Assembly (NCBI GenBank): GCA_039767595.1
Contig: JBDNBY010000038.1
Coordinates: forward strand, 1 to 8,089
Direction: 5' to 3'
Origin: JBDNBY01 sp039767595
Lineage (GTDB): Bacteria; Pseudomonadota; Alphaproteobacteria; Rhodobacterales; Rhodobacteraceae
Length of the DNA stretch: 8,089 nt
The notes beneath the pieces were generated by a model. That model ran no database searches and was not told the DNA's origin. It saw only the letters and a program-made list of their open reading frames with translations. Every line of letters begins with the position of its first letter. Within the stretch, counting starts at the first letter, position 1. This document shows positions 1 through 6,084 of this stretch, one piece after another. A program made the translations under genes and the position numbers.

Positions 1-7
1 AAGCTCT

Positions 8-439
8 ATGAAACACCTCATCACTCTGATCGCGCTGATGCTCAGCGCCCCCTTGGCCTATGCTGGCGATGTCATGCACAAAGTGGCCGTCCATGTGGAT
101 GAAAACGATCCGAAATTGATCAACATGGCGTTGAACAATGTTCAAAACCTCAAAAACTATTACACGAACAAAGGCGAAGAGGTCGCAATCGAAGTCGTTG
201 CCTATGGCCCGGGTCTACTGATGTATATCGACGGAAAATCACCGGTGGCGGACCGGATTGCAACGATGTCTTTGGAAATCGATAATCTGCAATTCTCAGC
301 TTGCGGAAACACGCACCGCAAAATGAGCCAAAAGGCCGGCAAAGATGTCCCACTTTTGTCAGAGGCACAGATTGTTCCATCTGGCGTCGTGCGGTTGATT
401 GAACTACAAGAAGACGGATACGCATACATCAGACCATAA
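8..439 (+). CDS. Exported DsrE/DsrF-like family protein
   Basis: A 143-residue protein with a clear N-terminal signal peptide: a basic start (MKH), a hydrophobic core at about residues 4-16 and an Ala-Tyr-Ala cleavage site around residue 19, so the mature protein should be periplasmic. The mature part has the layout of small DsrE-like proteins of the COG1416 type: a first beta strand (KVAVHVDEND, residues 25-34), a helix rich in Asn, a second strand (IEVVAYGPGL, 61-70) and a single cysteine, C99, in FSACGNT. In the sulfur-relay DsrE family a cysteine in this region carries sulfur, but no substrate can be assigned here and the exported members are poorly characterised. Only seven bases precede the ATG, so its ribosome site and promoter are mostly outside the window. 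The aldo/keto reductase gene follows after 20 bases and is probably co-transcribed. Family assignment is fairly sure; role unknown. Confidence 0.85.
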   Translation: MKHLITLIALMLSAPLAYAGDVMHKVAVHVDENDPKLINMALNNVQNLKNYYTNKGEEVAIEVVAYGPGLLMYIDGKSPVADRIATMSLEIDNLQFSACGNTHRKMSQKAGKDVPLLSEAQIVPSGVVRLIELQEDGYAYIRP

Positions 440-459
440 CATCGAAAACAGGGGGCATC

Positions 460-1509
460 ATGGATACAAAAGCACTGGGGCAAACGGGGCTTCAGGTCAG
501 TGAACTTTGTCTTGGGACAATGACCTTTGGCGTTCAAACATCCGAAGCCGGCGCCCAGCGCCAATTGGATATGGCCCTCGAATATGGGGTGAATTTCCTT
601 GATACGGCGGAAATGTATCCTGTGAACCCTGTTTCAAAAGAGACCATCGGCCGCACTGAGGAAATCATCGGCCGGTGGATCAATCAATCTGGCAAGCGCG
701 ACCGCTATATCATTGCGACCAAACATTCAGGCGAGGGATTGGGCTATGTCCGCAATGGGGCGCCGATTTCGGCGAAAACCATCGCAGACACGATCGAAGG
801 TTCGCTCAAACGTCTTCAAATTGACTGTATTGATCTCTATCAATTTCACTGGCCCAACCGCGGCTCTTTTGCGTTTCGCAAACAGTGGCATTTTGATCCC
901 TCCTCGCAAAACAAGACGGAAACGTTGGACAACATGGCGGAATGCCTGTTCGAGCTTCAAAAGCAAGTGGACAAAGGCACGATCAAGCATTTCGGCCTCT
1001 CTAACGAGAGCGCGTGGGGCACGGCCAATTGGCTGCGCATTGCCGATGCCAATGGCCTGCCGCGTGTGCAATCCATTCAAAACGAATATTCCCTGATGTA
1101 CCGCATGGCCGATACCGATCTTGCGGAGCTGATGTGCAACGAAGAGGTCAGCCTTTTACCCTATTCGACCTTGGCCACCGGCCTGTTGACTGGCAAATAC
1201 CGCAACGGCGCCACTCCGGATGGATCGCGTGCGTTTGCTGGTGACACAAACCTTGGCGGACGGCGCACCGAACGGGCGCATATCGCCGTTGAGGCCTATC
1301 TAAGCTTTGCCCAAGAGCGTGGCATTGATCCCATCAACTTGGCCTATGCATGGACGGCCAAGCGGCCATTTGTCGGATCAGTCATCATTGGGGCCACCAC
1401 TTCAGAGCAATTAGAGCATATGCTCGCAGGTCATGACACATCCGTTATCACCGATGAGGTAAACTATGCGATCAATGAGTTGCACCGCGCGCACCCCAGC
1501 CCGTTCTAA
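460..1509 (+). CDS. Aldo/keto reductase, Tas-like
   Basis: A 349-residue cytoplasmic NADP(H)-dependent oxidoreductase of the aldo/keto reductase superfamily, which reduces carbonyl compounds to alcohols. The catalytic tetrad is visible: D48 and Y53 in FLDTAEMYP, K88 in IIATKHSG and H130 in DLYQFHWPNR. The N-terminal LGLGTMTFG-type strand (here LCLGTMTFGVQ, 17-27), the long loop after H130, GLSNESAWG (SNE near residue 180) and the C-terminal IIGATTSEQL nucleotide-binding segment are all present. Length and the EMYPV and QNEYSL segments match the Escherichia coli Tas protein (about 346 residues), so it appears full length. A purine-rich Shine-Dalgarno (CAGGGGG at 449-455) supports the ATG. It likely shares a transcript with the preceding DsrE-like gene. 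Its stop overlaps the stop of the convergent XRE regulator by four bases. Physiological substrate unknown. Confidence 0.95.
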   Translation: MDTKALGQTGLQVSELCLGTMTFGVQTSEAGAQRQLDMALEYGVNFLDTAEMYPVNPVSKETIGRTEEIIGRWINQSGKRDRYIIATKHSGEGLGYVRNGAPISAKTIADTIEGSLKRLQIDCIDLYQFHWPNRGSFAFRKQWHFDPSSQNKTETLDNMAECLFELQKQVDKGTIKHFGLSNESAWGTANWLRIADANGLPRVQSIQNEYSLMYRMADTDLAELMCNEEVSLLPYSTLATGLLTGKYRNGATPDGSRAFAGDTNLGGRRTERAHIAVEAYLSFAQERGIDPINLAYAWTAKRPFVGSVIIGATTSEQLEHMLAGHDTSVITDEVNYAINELHRAHPSPF

Positions 1510-2369
1510 TCCACAAGGTTGGACAATAGCTCACTCACATAAGATCCCCAATCTCGGGCGCTGATCAATGATTTGCGCACGAGATTGTCGAAATGAGTGG
1601 TAAAGCCATCAATCCGCTCTCGATCCCGAAACGCGATGTAATTGCGTCCAAGGTACAACACCGCCAATTGCGATCCAAAGACTGTGATCGGCGCGGAATA
1701 TAAGGCACGCGGATCATACATATAGATCCGAGCTCTTGGATAGAGATCCTCATGCAATTGGGCAAACCGCTCGAGCTGTGAGCGGCGCACATCCAAGGGA
1801 ATGCCGCGATAATACCCCTCCGCATTGGCAAAGCTTTCGATTTCATGACGGGCAAAGGCGATTTCATATTCGGATTGCGCCTGCCGCATCCACGCGAGCC
1901 GATCCTCTGACGCGCCAATCGCTTGCTGCGTGCTGCGCCCTAAATGCGGCGAGTATTCCCAGCTGAGCATCGCATGCGTTTTGAACATATCAGGCAGCCC
2001 CGCCGGCACATGGCGAATTTTATAGCCCGCCGCCTGTTTGTGCCATTCAAAGATCTGCTCATCCACCAACGCCCGCGGCGCTTGGGTGATTTGTAGCGCG
2101 TTGGCAATCAAGTCCTGCGCCCGCTCTGGCCGATCGGACAGACCCAAAAGCCAATCTGACGTCACCGCCAAGGCACTGGCGCATTGCCCGACAACATGCG
2201 CATTGGGCAGCCGCGCGCCCTCATCATTGAGGAGCTGCGAAATCGTCGACCGATCCACCCCCGTCAATCGCGCCAACTCAGATCGCGACATGCGCATGAC
2301 ATCCATCGCCTGAATGAGCCGTGCCCGAAATTCAATTGAGCGTTGTGTTTTGCTGACCAAACCTACCAT
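1506..2369 (-). CDS. XRE-family HTH transcriptional regulator
   Basis: A one-component DNA-binding regulator of about 287 residues. The N-terminal Cro/CI-type helix-turn-helix is at about residues 28-47 (SRSELARLTGVDRSTISQLL), followed by a typical SDWLLGLSDRPER segment. The remaining 200 residues are a non-membrane C-terminal domain rich in aromatics (MLSWEYSPHLGRS, YYRGIPLDVR, RIYMYDPRALYSAP, VLYLGRNYIAFRD). I recognise this as the style of a conserved alphaproteobacterial regulator but know no ligand. The longest frame begins at an ATG at 2378, but that codon lies inside the -10 box of a strong promoter, so I chose the in-frame ATG at 2369 (MVGLVSKTQ), where transcription would begin. Neither start has a Shine-Dalgarno. 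It is divergent from the desaturase gene, a plausible target, and a palindrome over its own start suggests autoregulation (inference). Confidence 0.88.
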   Translation of the reverse strand: MVGLVSKTQRSIEFRARLIQAMDVMRMSRSELARLTGVDRSTISQLLNDEGARLPNAHVVGQCASALAVTSDWLLGLSDRPERAQDLIANALQITQAPRALVDEQIFEWHKQAAGYKIRHVPAGLPDMFKTHAMLSWEYSPHLGRSTQQAIGASEDRLAWMRQAQSEYEIAFARHEIESFANAEGYYRGIPLDVRRSQLERFAQLHEDLYPRARIYMYDPRALYSAPITVFGSQLAVLYLGRNYIAFRDRERIDGFTTHFDNLVRKSLISARDWGSYVSELLSNLVD

Positions 2370-2380
2370 ATGTTTCATAT
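2368..2380. promoter_or_regulatory. Palindrome over the XRE promoter, candidate operator
   Basis: ATATG-TTT-CATAT is a perfect 5-3-5 inverted repeat of 13 bases covering the -10 box, the predicted transcription start and the translation start of the XRE regulator. A repressor bound here would block the promoter, so this is a natural candidate for an autoregulatory site. The repeat is short and AT-rich, so chance is possible. Confidence 0.4.
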
Positions 2381-2405
2381 TATCACGATTCAGTCATTTT
2401 GTAAA
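2377..2405 (-). promoter_or_regulatory. Sigma-70-type promoter of the XRE regulator
   Basis: On the minus strand TTTACA (2405-2400) and TAATAT (2382-2377) are separated by exactly 17 bases, a near-consensus housekeeping promoter. The predicted transcription start is at 2370 or 2369, directly at the ATG at 2369. The mRNA would therefore be leaderless or carry a one-base leader. Seen in sequence; activity is inferred. Confidence 0.7.
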
Positions 2406-2452
2406 CTACATTCGGAATAGGCAGACCATCGATCTTGGCCTAACGCTGAGCT

Positions 2453-3463
2453 ATGTTTTGCACGCTCCATCAATTATTTCGCGAATGGCCAACATGGCTT
2501 TTGCTACTCGCATCCTATGGCCTTTGGGGCCTCAGCCTTCAGGCTAATGACGGGCTCTGGCTTGGGCTGGGCATCTTAGGGATCGCCATTGCCGTGACCT
2601 TGCATTCATCCCTATGCCACGAGGCATTGCACGGCCACCCAATGCCGAGCGCAATCCTGAACGGGATCCTTGTGTTTCCGCAACTGGGGCTAAGCGTGCC
2701 GTATTTGCGGTTCAAAGATACCCATTTGGCCCATCACCAAGATGAACACCTGACCGACCCCTATGATGATCCCGAAAGCAATTTTTACGATCCCGCGGTC
2801 TGGCATCGCCTTGCCCCATCGCTACAGGGCATATTACGCATCAACAACACGCTGTTGGGGCGGATGGTGATTGGGCCACTGCTGGGTCATCTGAGTTTTT
2901 ATTGGGGGGATCTGCGCCTCTTGTCCCAAGGGGATCGCCGAATTTGGCTTAGCTATGGGGTGCATGTGGCCTCTATCACCGTGGTGATTTGGGTGATCAA
3001 TGGCATTGCACAGATGCCTGTGTGGGCCTTGATCCTTGGCACCTATGCGGGTCATAGCATTCTCAAAATCCGCACATTTCTAGAGCATCGCGCCCATGAA
3101 AAAGCGCGGGCGCGGACGGTCATCATCGAAGATCGGGGGCCACTTGCCCTATTGTTTTTGAACAATAACCTGCATGTCGTGCATCACATGCATCCGCAGA
3201 TCGCTTGGTATAACCTCTGGCAAATGTATCAAAGCCGCCGCGCGCACTATCACGGCCGCAACGAGGCCTATGTCTATCGCAATTACGCGGAGATTTTTCG
3301 GGACTATTTCCTAACGGCAAAGGATCCCGTGCCCCATCCTCTGCGAGAGGGTGTGCCTAGCGCGGGATCAAACGCGTTATCCGATCCTCTCGATCGCCCA
3401 TACGCCATGGCACGACATCAGGCGGAATGCCCGCTTGCACGTGACGCAGCACATCTCGAGTGA
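2453..3463 (+). CDS. Membrane fatty acid desaturase family protein
   Basis: A 336-residue integral membrane di-iron enzyme of the fatty acid desaturase superfamily. The three histidine boxes that hold the iron pair are seen: HEALHGH (56-62), HLAHH (91-95) and HVVHH (241-245), with an extra EHRAHE near 211-216. Hydrophobic segments lie at about 14-30, 34-50, 68-83 and 168-200, consistent with a membrane scaffold and cytosolic active site. The TDPYDDPES stretch after box 2 resembles a desaturase/hydroxylase/ketolase subgroup, so the substrate (acyl chain, carotenoid or other lipid) cannot be fixed. The ATG at 2453 places the first membrane segment soon after the start; a strong Shine-Dalgarno is not evident. 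Homology-like sequence appears to end near residue 300 (KDPVPHPLR). The last 36 or so residues are read antisense through the NUDIX gene and may be a stop-loss extension. Confidence 0.88.
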   Translation: MFCTLHQLFREWPTWLLLLASYGLWGLSLQANDGLWLGLGILGIAIAVTLHSSLCHEALHGHPMPSAILNGILVFPQLGLSVPYLRFKDTHLAHHQDEHLTDPYDDPESNFYDPAVWHRLAPSLQGILRINNTLLGRMVIGPLLGHLSFYWGDLRLLSQGDRRIWLSYGVHVASITVVIWVINGIAQMPVWALILGTYAGHSILKIRTFLEHRAHEKARARTVIIEDRGPLALLFLNNNLHVVHHMHPQIAWYNLWQMYQSRRAHYHGRNEAYVYRNYAEIFRDYFLTAKDPVPHPLREGVPSAGSNALSDPLDRPYAMARHQAECPLARDAAHLE

Positions 3464-3947
3464 TTTGCGCGACGGGGTGCTCTAACGCCGACTCTATCGT
3501 CATCCATTGCAAATTTCTCAGCTCATCTTCGGGCGGGCTGAGCTGATCTAAATCGCCGGCCAAATCATTGGCGTCGATCATAAAAAACCTCGCATCAAAA
3601 CGGCGCGACATGTCGGGCGGTGTGATGGCACGATAGACAAATCGCATCGCGATGCCGTCCACGGCGGGCCTTAAACCAGTCTCTTCGTACAGTTCTCGCA
3701 AGGCCGCCGCGCCATAGACCTCAGGTGCATGCTCTGCCTCAACTCTCAGCGCCGCGGCGCAGCGCGGATCAAGCGCACCAGAAAATGGCACATTCGCATC
3801 AGTGGGATCCACGCGCCCCCCTGGAAAGACAAATTTATCAGGTAGGAACACCGCACCGCGCTGTCGCCGTCCCATCAACACGCGCGTGTCGCGACGAATA
3901 ATCGTTGTTGCGGCGGCTTTAATCGGTGGGGCGGGCTGTGTCATCAT
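3357..3947 (-). CDS. NUDIX hydrolase
   Basis: A cytoplasmic pyrophosphohydrolase of about 196 residues that cleaves nucleoside-diphosphate-linked substrates. FVFPGGRVDPTD (39-50) precedes the box, and the core REUXEEXGU is RELYEETGL (84-92), with the upstream Glu at 76. Between the GG and the catalytic helix is an insertion of about 30 residues (DANVPFSGALDPRC...), as in the longer NUDT19/NUDT7/NUDT8-like or CoA-type NUDIX proteins; substrate is not certain. An open frame runs back to 4064 but is coding sequence of DUF983 in another frame, so I start at the twin ATGs at 3947/3944 (MMTQPAPPIKAAAT). The start overlaps the end of the DUF983 gene by 26-29 bases, implying translational coupling. 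The 3' end overlaps the convergent desaturase by 107 bases. Confidence 0.9.
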   Translation of the reverse strand: MMTQPAPPIKAAATTIIRRDTRVLMGRRQRGAVFLPDKFVFPGGRVDPTDANVPFSGALDPRCAAALRVEAEHAPEVYGAAALRELYEETGLRPAVDGIAMRFVYRAITPPDMSRRFDARFFMIDANDLAGDLDQLSPPEDELRNLQWMTIESALEHPVAQITRDVLRHVQAGIPPDVVPWRMGDREDRITRLIPR

Positions 3948-4383
3948 GCTGCGCTTGCGTTGGTTTTCCAAAGCCATGCATATAGCGCGCCCATTGAAAT
4001 GCAATGACCATCCCTTTGAACCGCGGCAGTAAAAACAACGACAGCGCCACAGTACCCACTGCAAAAAAGCTAAACATCACCAAAGGCTCGGGCCGAAACT
4101 GTACAAACACAATATGCAAAAGCGGCGCAATCAAATGCCCCACAACGAGGATGGTTAGATACGCGGGGCCATCATCGGCGCGCGCGGCGCTTAGATCCTC
4201 TTGGCACGCTGTACACGAAGATTTCACCGTTAAGTAATTCTCAAGAACGCAGTCTTGACCACAGTTCGGGCATTGACGCCGCCAGCCACGCCACAACGCC
4301 GGGCGCAGGCGCCGCACTGGCGCATCCGTTGTCTCAGGATATGTGTAGCTGTCTTTCATACCCTTTGCTGCCGCCCATCCCAT
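3919..4383 (-). CDS. DUF983 zinc-ribbon membrane protein
   Basis: A 154-residue small membrane protein of the DUF983 family. An N-terminal cytosolic segment contains two CxxC knuckles, CPNC (38-41) and CTAC (57-60), a probable zinc ribbon, preceded by the family's LWRGWRRQCPNCG signature. After RADDGPAYLTILVVGH come two membrane helices (about 75-95 and 102-120) and the conserved LLPRFKGMVIAFQWARYMHGFG end. Function is unknown in the literature I know. In alphaproteobacteria the gene often neighbours a NUDIX gene, as here. The start could also be the ATG at 4359 (residue 9, MKDSYTYP): the ATG at 4383 has no Shine-Dalgarno, and an AAAGGG lies just before the second one but very close. First gene of a probable two-gene minus-strand operon. 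Confidence 0.9.
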   Translation of the reverse strand: MGWAAAKGMKDSYTYPETTDAPVRRLRPALWRGWRRQCPNCGQDCVLENYLTVKSSCTACQEDLSAARADDGPAYLTILVVGHLIAPLLHIVFVQFRPEPLVMFSFFAVGTVALSLFLLPRFKGMVIAFQWARYMHGFGKPTQAQHDDTARPTD

Positions 4384-4505
4384 TAAAAGTAAAGCCCCAA
4401 TGCCGCCAGCGCGTCGCCATGTCGCAATCGCCGCCTGCTCAGCTGATCCCTTTTTTCAAAAAAATAAAAATCTGCGACGGAAAAATAACCCGCCTGCGTA
4501 TAGCT

Positions 4506-4511
4506 TATAAT
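4506..4511 (+). promoter_or_regulatory. Candidate -10 element for the EF-hand gene
   Basis: A perfect TATAAT lies 40 bases ahead of the EF-hand start codon in the divergent gap. No good TTGACA-like -35 box is found at 16-18 bases (the place is AAATAA), but a T6-C-A7 tract at 4451-4464 could act as an upstream AT element. The sequence GGAAAAATAA at 4479-4488 faintly recalls ECF -35 boxes, but the spacing to any CGT-type -10 is too short. Promoter class is therefore open. Confidence 0.35.
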
Positions 4512-4527
4512 CCACACAAGATGTGGA
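4511..4527 (+). repeat. Short inverted repeat after the -10 of the EF-hand gene
   Basis: TCCACA (4511-4516) and TGTGGA (4522-4527) form a perfect 6-bp inverted repeat with a five-base centre, CAAGA. It begins at the last base of the TATAAT and covers the likely transcription start. It could be an operator or the first hairpin of the 5' leader. The Shine-Dalgarno AAAGGA (4537-4542) follows 9 bases later. Confidence 0.4.
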
Positions 4528-4550
4528 GAGTTCAATAAAGGAAATTCAAC

Positions 4551-5039
4551 ATGGCTCCTGAAAAATTTGCCCTCGTTTCAACTCTTTGTGTTGCCTTGGC
4601 GGCACCATCCCTTGGCGCGGCCAAAGGCGATCATGACGATGATAAGGGCCCGATGGCCAGCTTTGAAACACTCGATGTCGATGGGAACGGCGAAATTTCG
4701 CTCGCCGATATGCAAGAAATGGCCAAGACCCGCTTTGCCATCACCGACGCCAACGAAGATGGCGCGATCACGCTAGAGGAACTCAAGGCGCACCGCACGG
4801 CCCAAATGGGCGACAAAGGCGCAAAACGGGTCAAGCGCATGTTCTCAAAAATGGATGAAAACGATGACGGCGCTCTGTCATTCGAAGAACTGACCGCCAA
4901 AATGTCGAGTGGTAAATTGATTGAGCGCCTCGATACAGATGGCAACGGCACGGTCTCGGCCGAAGAATTTGCCGCAAAATCCGAAGGGCGCGGCAAGGGC
5001 CGTGGCAAAAAGAAAAACTGCGATGACAAAGACGCCTAA
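4551..5039 (+). CDS. Secreted/periplasmic EF-hand calcium-binding protein
   Basis: A 162-residue acidic protein with a signal peptide (hydrophobic core at about 6-20; cleavage near LGAAKG, 21-26). Four EF-hand loops are visible, starting at D42 (DVDGNGEISLAD), D66 (DANEDGAITLEE), D102 (DENDDGALSFEE) and D128 (DTDGNGTVSAEE). Each has acidic or Asn ligands at loop positions 1, 3 and 5 and a Gly at 6. Position 12 is Glu in loops 2-4 and Asp in loop 1, a change that often lowers calcium affinity or shifts preference towards magnesium. The mature N-terminus carries a GDHDDDKG cluster and the C-terminus a basic GKGRGKKK tail. The start is supported by AAAGGA at 4537-4542, eight bases before the ATG. 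It heads a same-strand run with an ECF sigma factor, an anti-sigma-like protein and a sensor-like protein, so it may be a target or part of that response (inference). Confidence 0.92.
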   Translation: MAPEKFALVSTLCVALAAPSLGAAKGDHDDDKGPMASFETLDVDGNGEISLADMQEMAKTRFAITDANEDGAITLEELKAHRTAQMGDKGAKRVKRMFSKMDENDDGALSFEELTAKMSSGKLIERLDTDGNGTVSAEEFAAKSEGRGKGRGKKKNCDDKDA

Positions 5040-5056
5040 ATCAGGCACATACAAAC

Positions 5057-5087
5057 CTCATGAGGGCAGGCGATTTGCCCTCATGAG
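5057..5087 (+). terminator. Perfect 12-bp hairpin between EF-hand and sigma genes
   Basis: CTCATGAGGGCA (5057-5068) pairs perfectly with TGCCCTCATGAG (5076-5087) around a seven-base loop. No U-run follows (the next bases are AACAAGG), so it is not a classic intrinsic terminator. It fits a partial terminator, processing site or 3'-end stabiliser that would let the EF-hand gene be expressed more strongly than the sigma factor downstream. It ends eight bases before the sigma gene's Shine-Dalgarno. Confidence 0.6.
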
Positions 5088-5105
5088 AACAAGGCAAGGA
5101 CCACC

Positions 5106-5702
5106 GTGCACGACACTCCTAGCGCATATGACACCGAAGCTGCGATGCTCGCGGCCTTTTGCGCGGGCGATCGGGATGCGGCCCGTCACTTGACCCAAAC
5201 CTACGGCCCGCGGGCGTATGCCCAAGCCTACAGGCGACTGGGCCATCAAGGCGAGGCCGAAGATATTGCACAAGAGGCATTGGTCAAGCTGTGGCACATC
5301 GCGCCAAAATGGCAGGCCGGACAGGCCCGAATTTCCACATGGCTCTACCGTGTGGTGGACAATTTGGTCATTGATCTGACGCGCAAAAAACACCGCGCCA
5401 CCACAGACATTGACGCCATTGCCGAGCCGGCCTCGACAGATCCATCAAGCGCACAACAGATGATGCGCACCCATCGGCTGATGGCGCTGAACGAAGCGCT
5501 GGAAACTCTACCAGAGGCCCAAAGACACGCCTTTGAGCTGCGCCATTTCGAAGGGCAGAGCAACCCAGACATTGCCCAACATATGGGGCAATCTGTCCGC
5601 GGCGTTGAAAGCCTTATCGCCCGCGCCAAGCGCAATCTCACGACGCTCTTGGCACCTCGCAAAAATGAGTTAGGATATTCCTATGATGACACAGAACTCT
5701 AA
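5106..5702 (+). CDS. ECF-type RNA polymerase sigma factor
   Basis: A 198-residue group IV (extracytoplasmic function) sigma factor, which directs RNA polymerase to a small stress regulon. Region 2 is at about 24-95 (AEDIAQEALVKLW at 51-63; ISTWLYRVVDNLVIDLTRKK at 76-95, the -10-recognising part). Region 4 is at about 127-182 (LPEAQRHAFELRHFEG, then the helix-turn-helix NPDIAQHMGQSVRGVESLIARAKRNL, about 153-178). Region 3 is absent and a short linker joins the domains, as expected for the class. It begins with GTG; AAGGA at 5096-5100, five bases upstream, supports it. The downstream gene starts within its last 20 bases, so sigma factor and putative anti-sigma are translationally coupled. Assignment to an ECF subgroup would need a profile search. 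Confidence 0.95.
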   Translation: MHDTPSAYDTEAAMLAAFCAGDRDAARHLTQTYGPRAYAQAYRRLGHQGEAEDIAQEALVKLWHIAPKWQAGQARISTWLYRVVDNLVIDLTRKKHRATTDIDAIAEPASTDPSSAQQMMRTHRLMALNEALETLPEAQRHAFELRHFEGQSNPDIAQHMGQSVRGVESLIARAKRNLTTLLAPRKNELGYSYDDTEL

Positions 5703-6084
5703 AGACGATTGGATCAGCGATCTGATCGACCAAAGCGCCCAAGACGGGGGGCACGTCCCCGATATGTCGCCCGAGGTTCTAGATCGCATGACGCGCGCGG
5801 CCTTTGATGCCCAAGACGCTTTGCGCGCGATCCAAACGGTCGTTCCAGTGTCATTTTGGCAAGAGCTGCGGGCAATTTTTTGGGCACCAGTGCCGGCTCT
5901 CTCAACTGCGGCCGCTGCGGGATTTGGCGTTTGGCTCGCGTTGATCCCAAGCGCGGATTACGCTGTTTTATCGGCGCCCCTGACCATGATCGGTGTCCCT
6001 CAGGCGCAACAGACCCTTGATATTCTAGACACCAGCACCGCACTGAGCGCGATCGATGCTCTGAGCTTGGAGACACAGCCATGA
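5683..6084 (+). CDS. Putative single-pass anti-sigma factor
   Basis: A 133-residue protein I do not recognise by sequence. It has a hydrophilic N-terminal region (about 1-70, acidic with helical stretches such as MSPEVLDRMTRAAFDAQDALRAI), one hydrophobic segment at about 72-90 (VPALSTAAAAGFGVWLALI) and a C-terminal tail of about 40 residues that would be periplasmic. It lies between an ECF sigma gene and a membrane-anchored sensor gene, overlapping the first by 20 bases and the second by four (ATGA). That topology and position fit an anti-sigma factor holding the sigma factor at the membrane, as CnrY does for CnrH. No ZAS zinc motif (HxxxCxxC) is present. AGGA at 5672-5675 supports the ATG at 5683; a second ATG follows at once. 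Coding is well supported, the role is inferred from context. Confidence 0.7.
   Translation: MMTQNSKDDWISDLIDQSAQDGGHVPDMSPEVLDRMTRAAFDAQDALRAIQTVVPVSFWQELRAIFWAPVPALSTAAAAGFGVWLALIPSADYAVLSAPLTMIGVPQAQQTLDILDTSTALSAIDALSLETQP

Noticed and set aside
3948..4064. Longer N-terminus for the NUDIX protein starting at 4064.
   Set aside because: The extra 39 residues are DUF983 coding sequence in another phase and do not look like NUDIX sequence; the MM start at 3947/3944 fits the family.
4479..4500. Possible ECF sigma promoter (GGAAAAATAA with CGTA downstream) for autoregulation of the sigma operon.
   Set aside because: The spacer is about 12 bases, shorter than the 15-17 usual for ECF promoters, and the -35 part is only a partial match.
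4631..5029. 132-codon open frame antisense to the EF-hand gene.
   Set aside because: It is a mirror of repetitive Asp/Glu codons, with a Ser-rich product, no ribosome site and no family features.
5057..5087. Classical Rho-independent terminator after the EF-hand gene.
   Set aside because: The stem is perfect but no T-run follows on either strand, so full intrinsic termination is unlikely.
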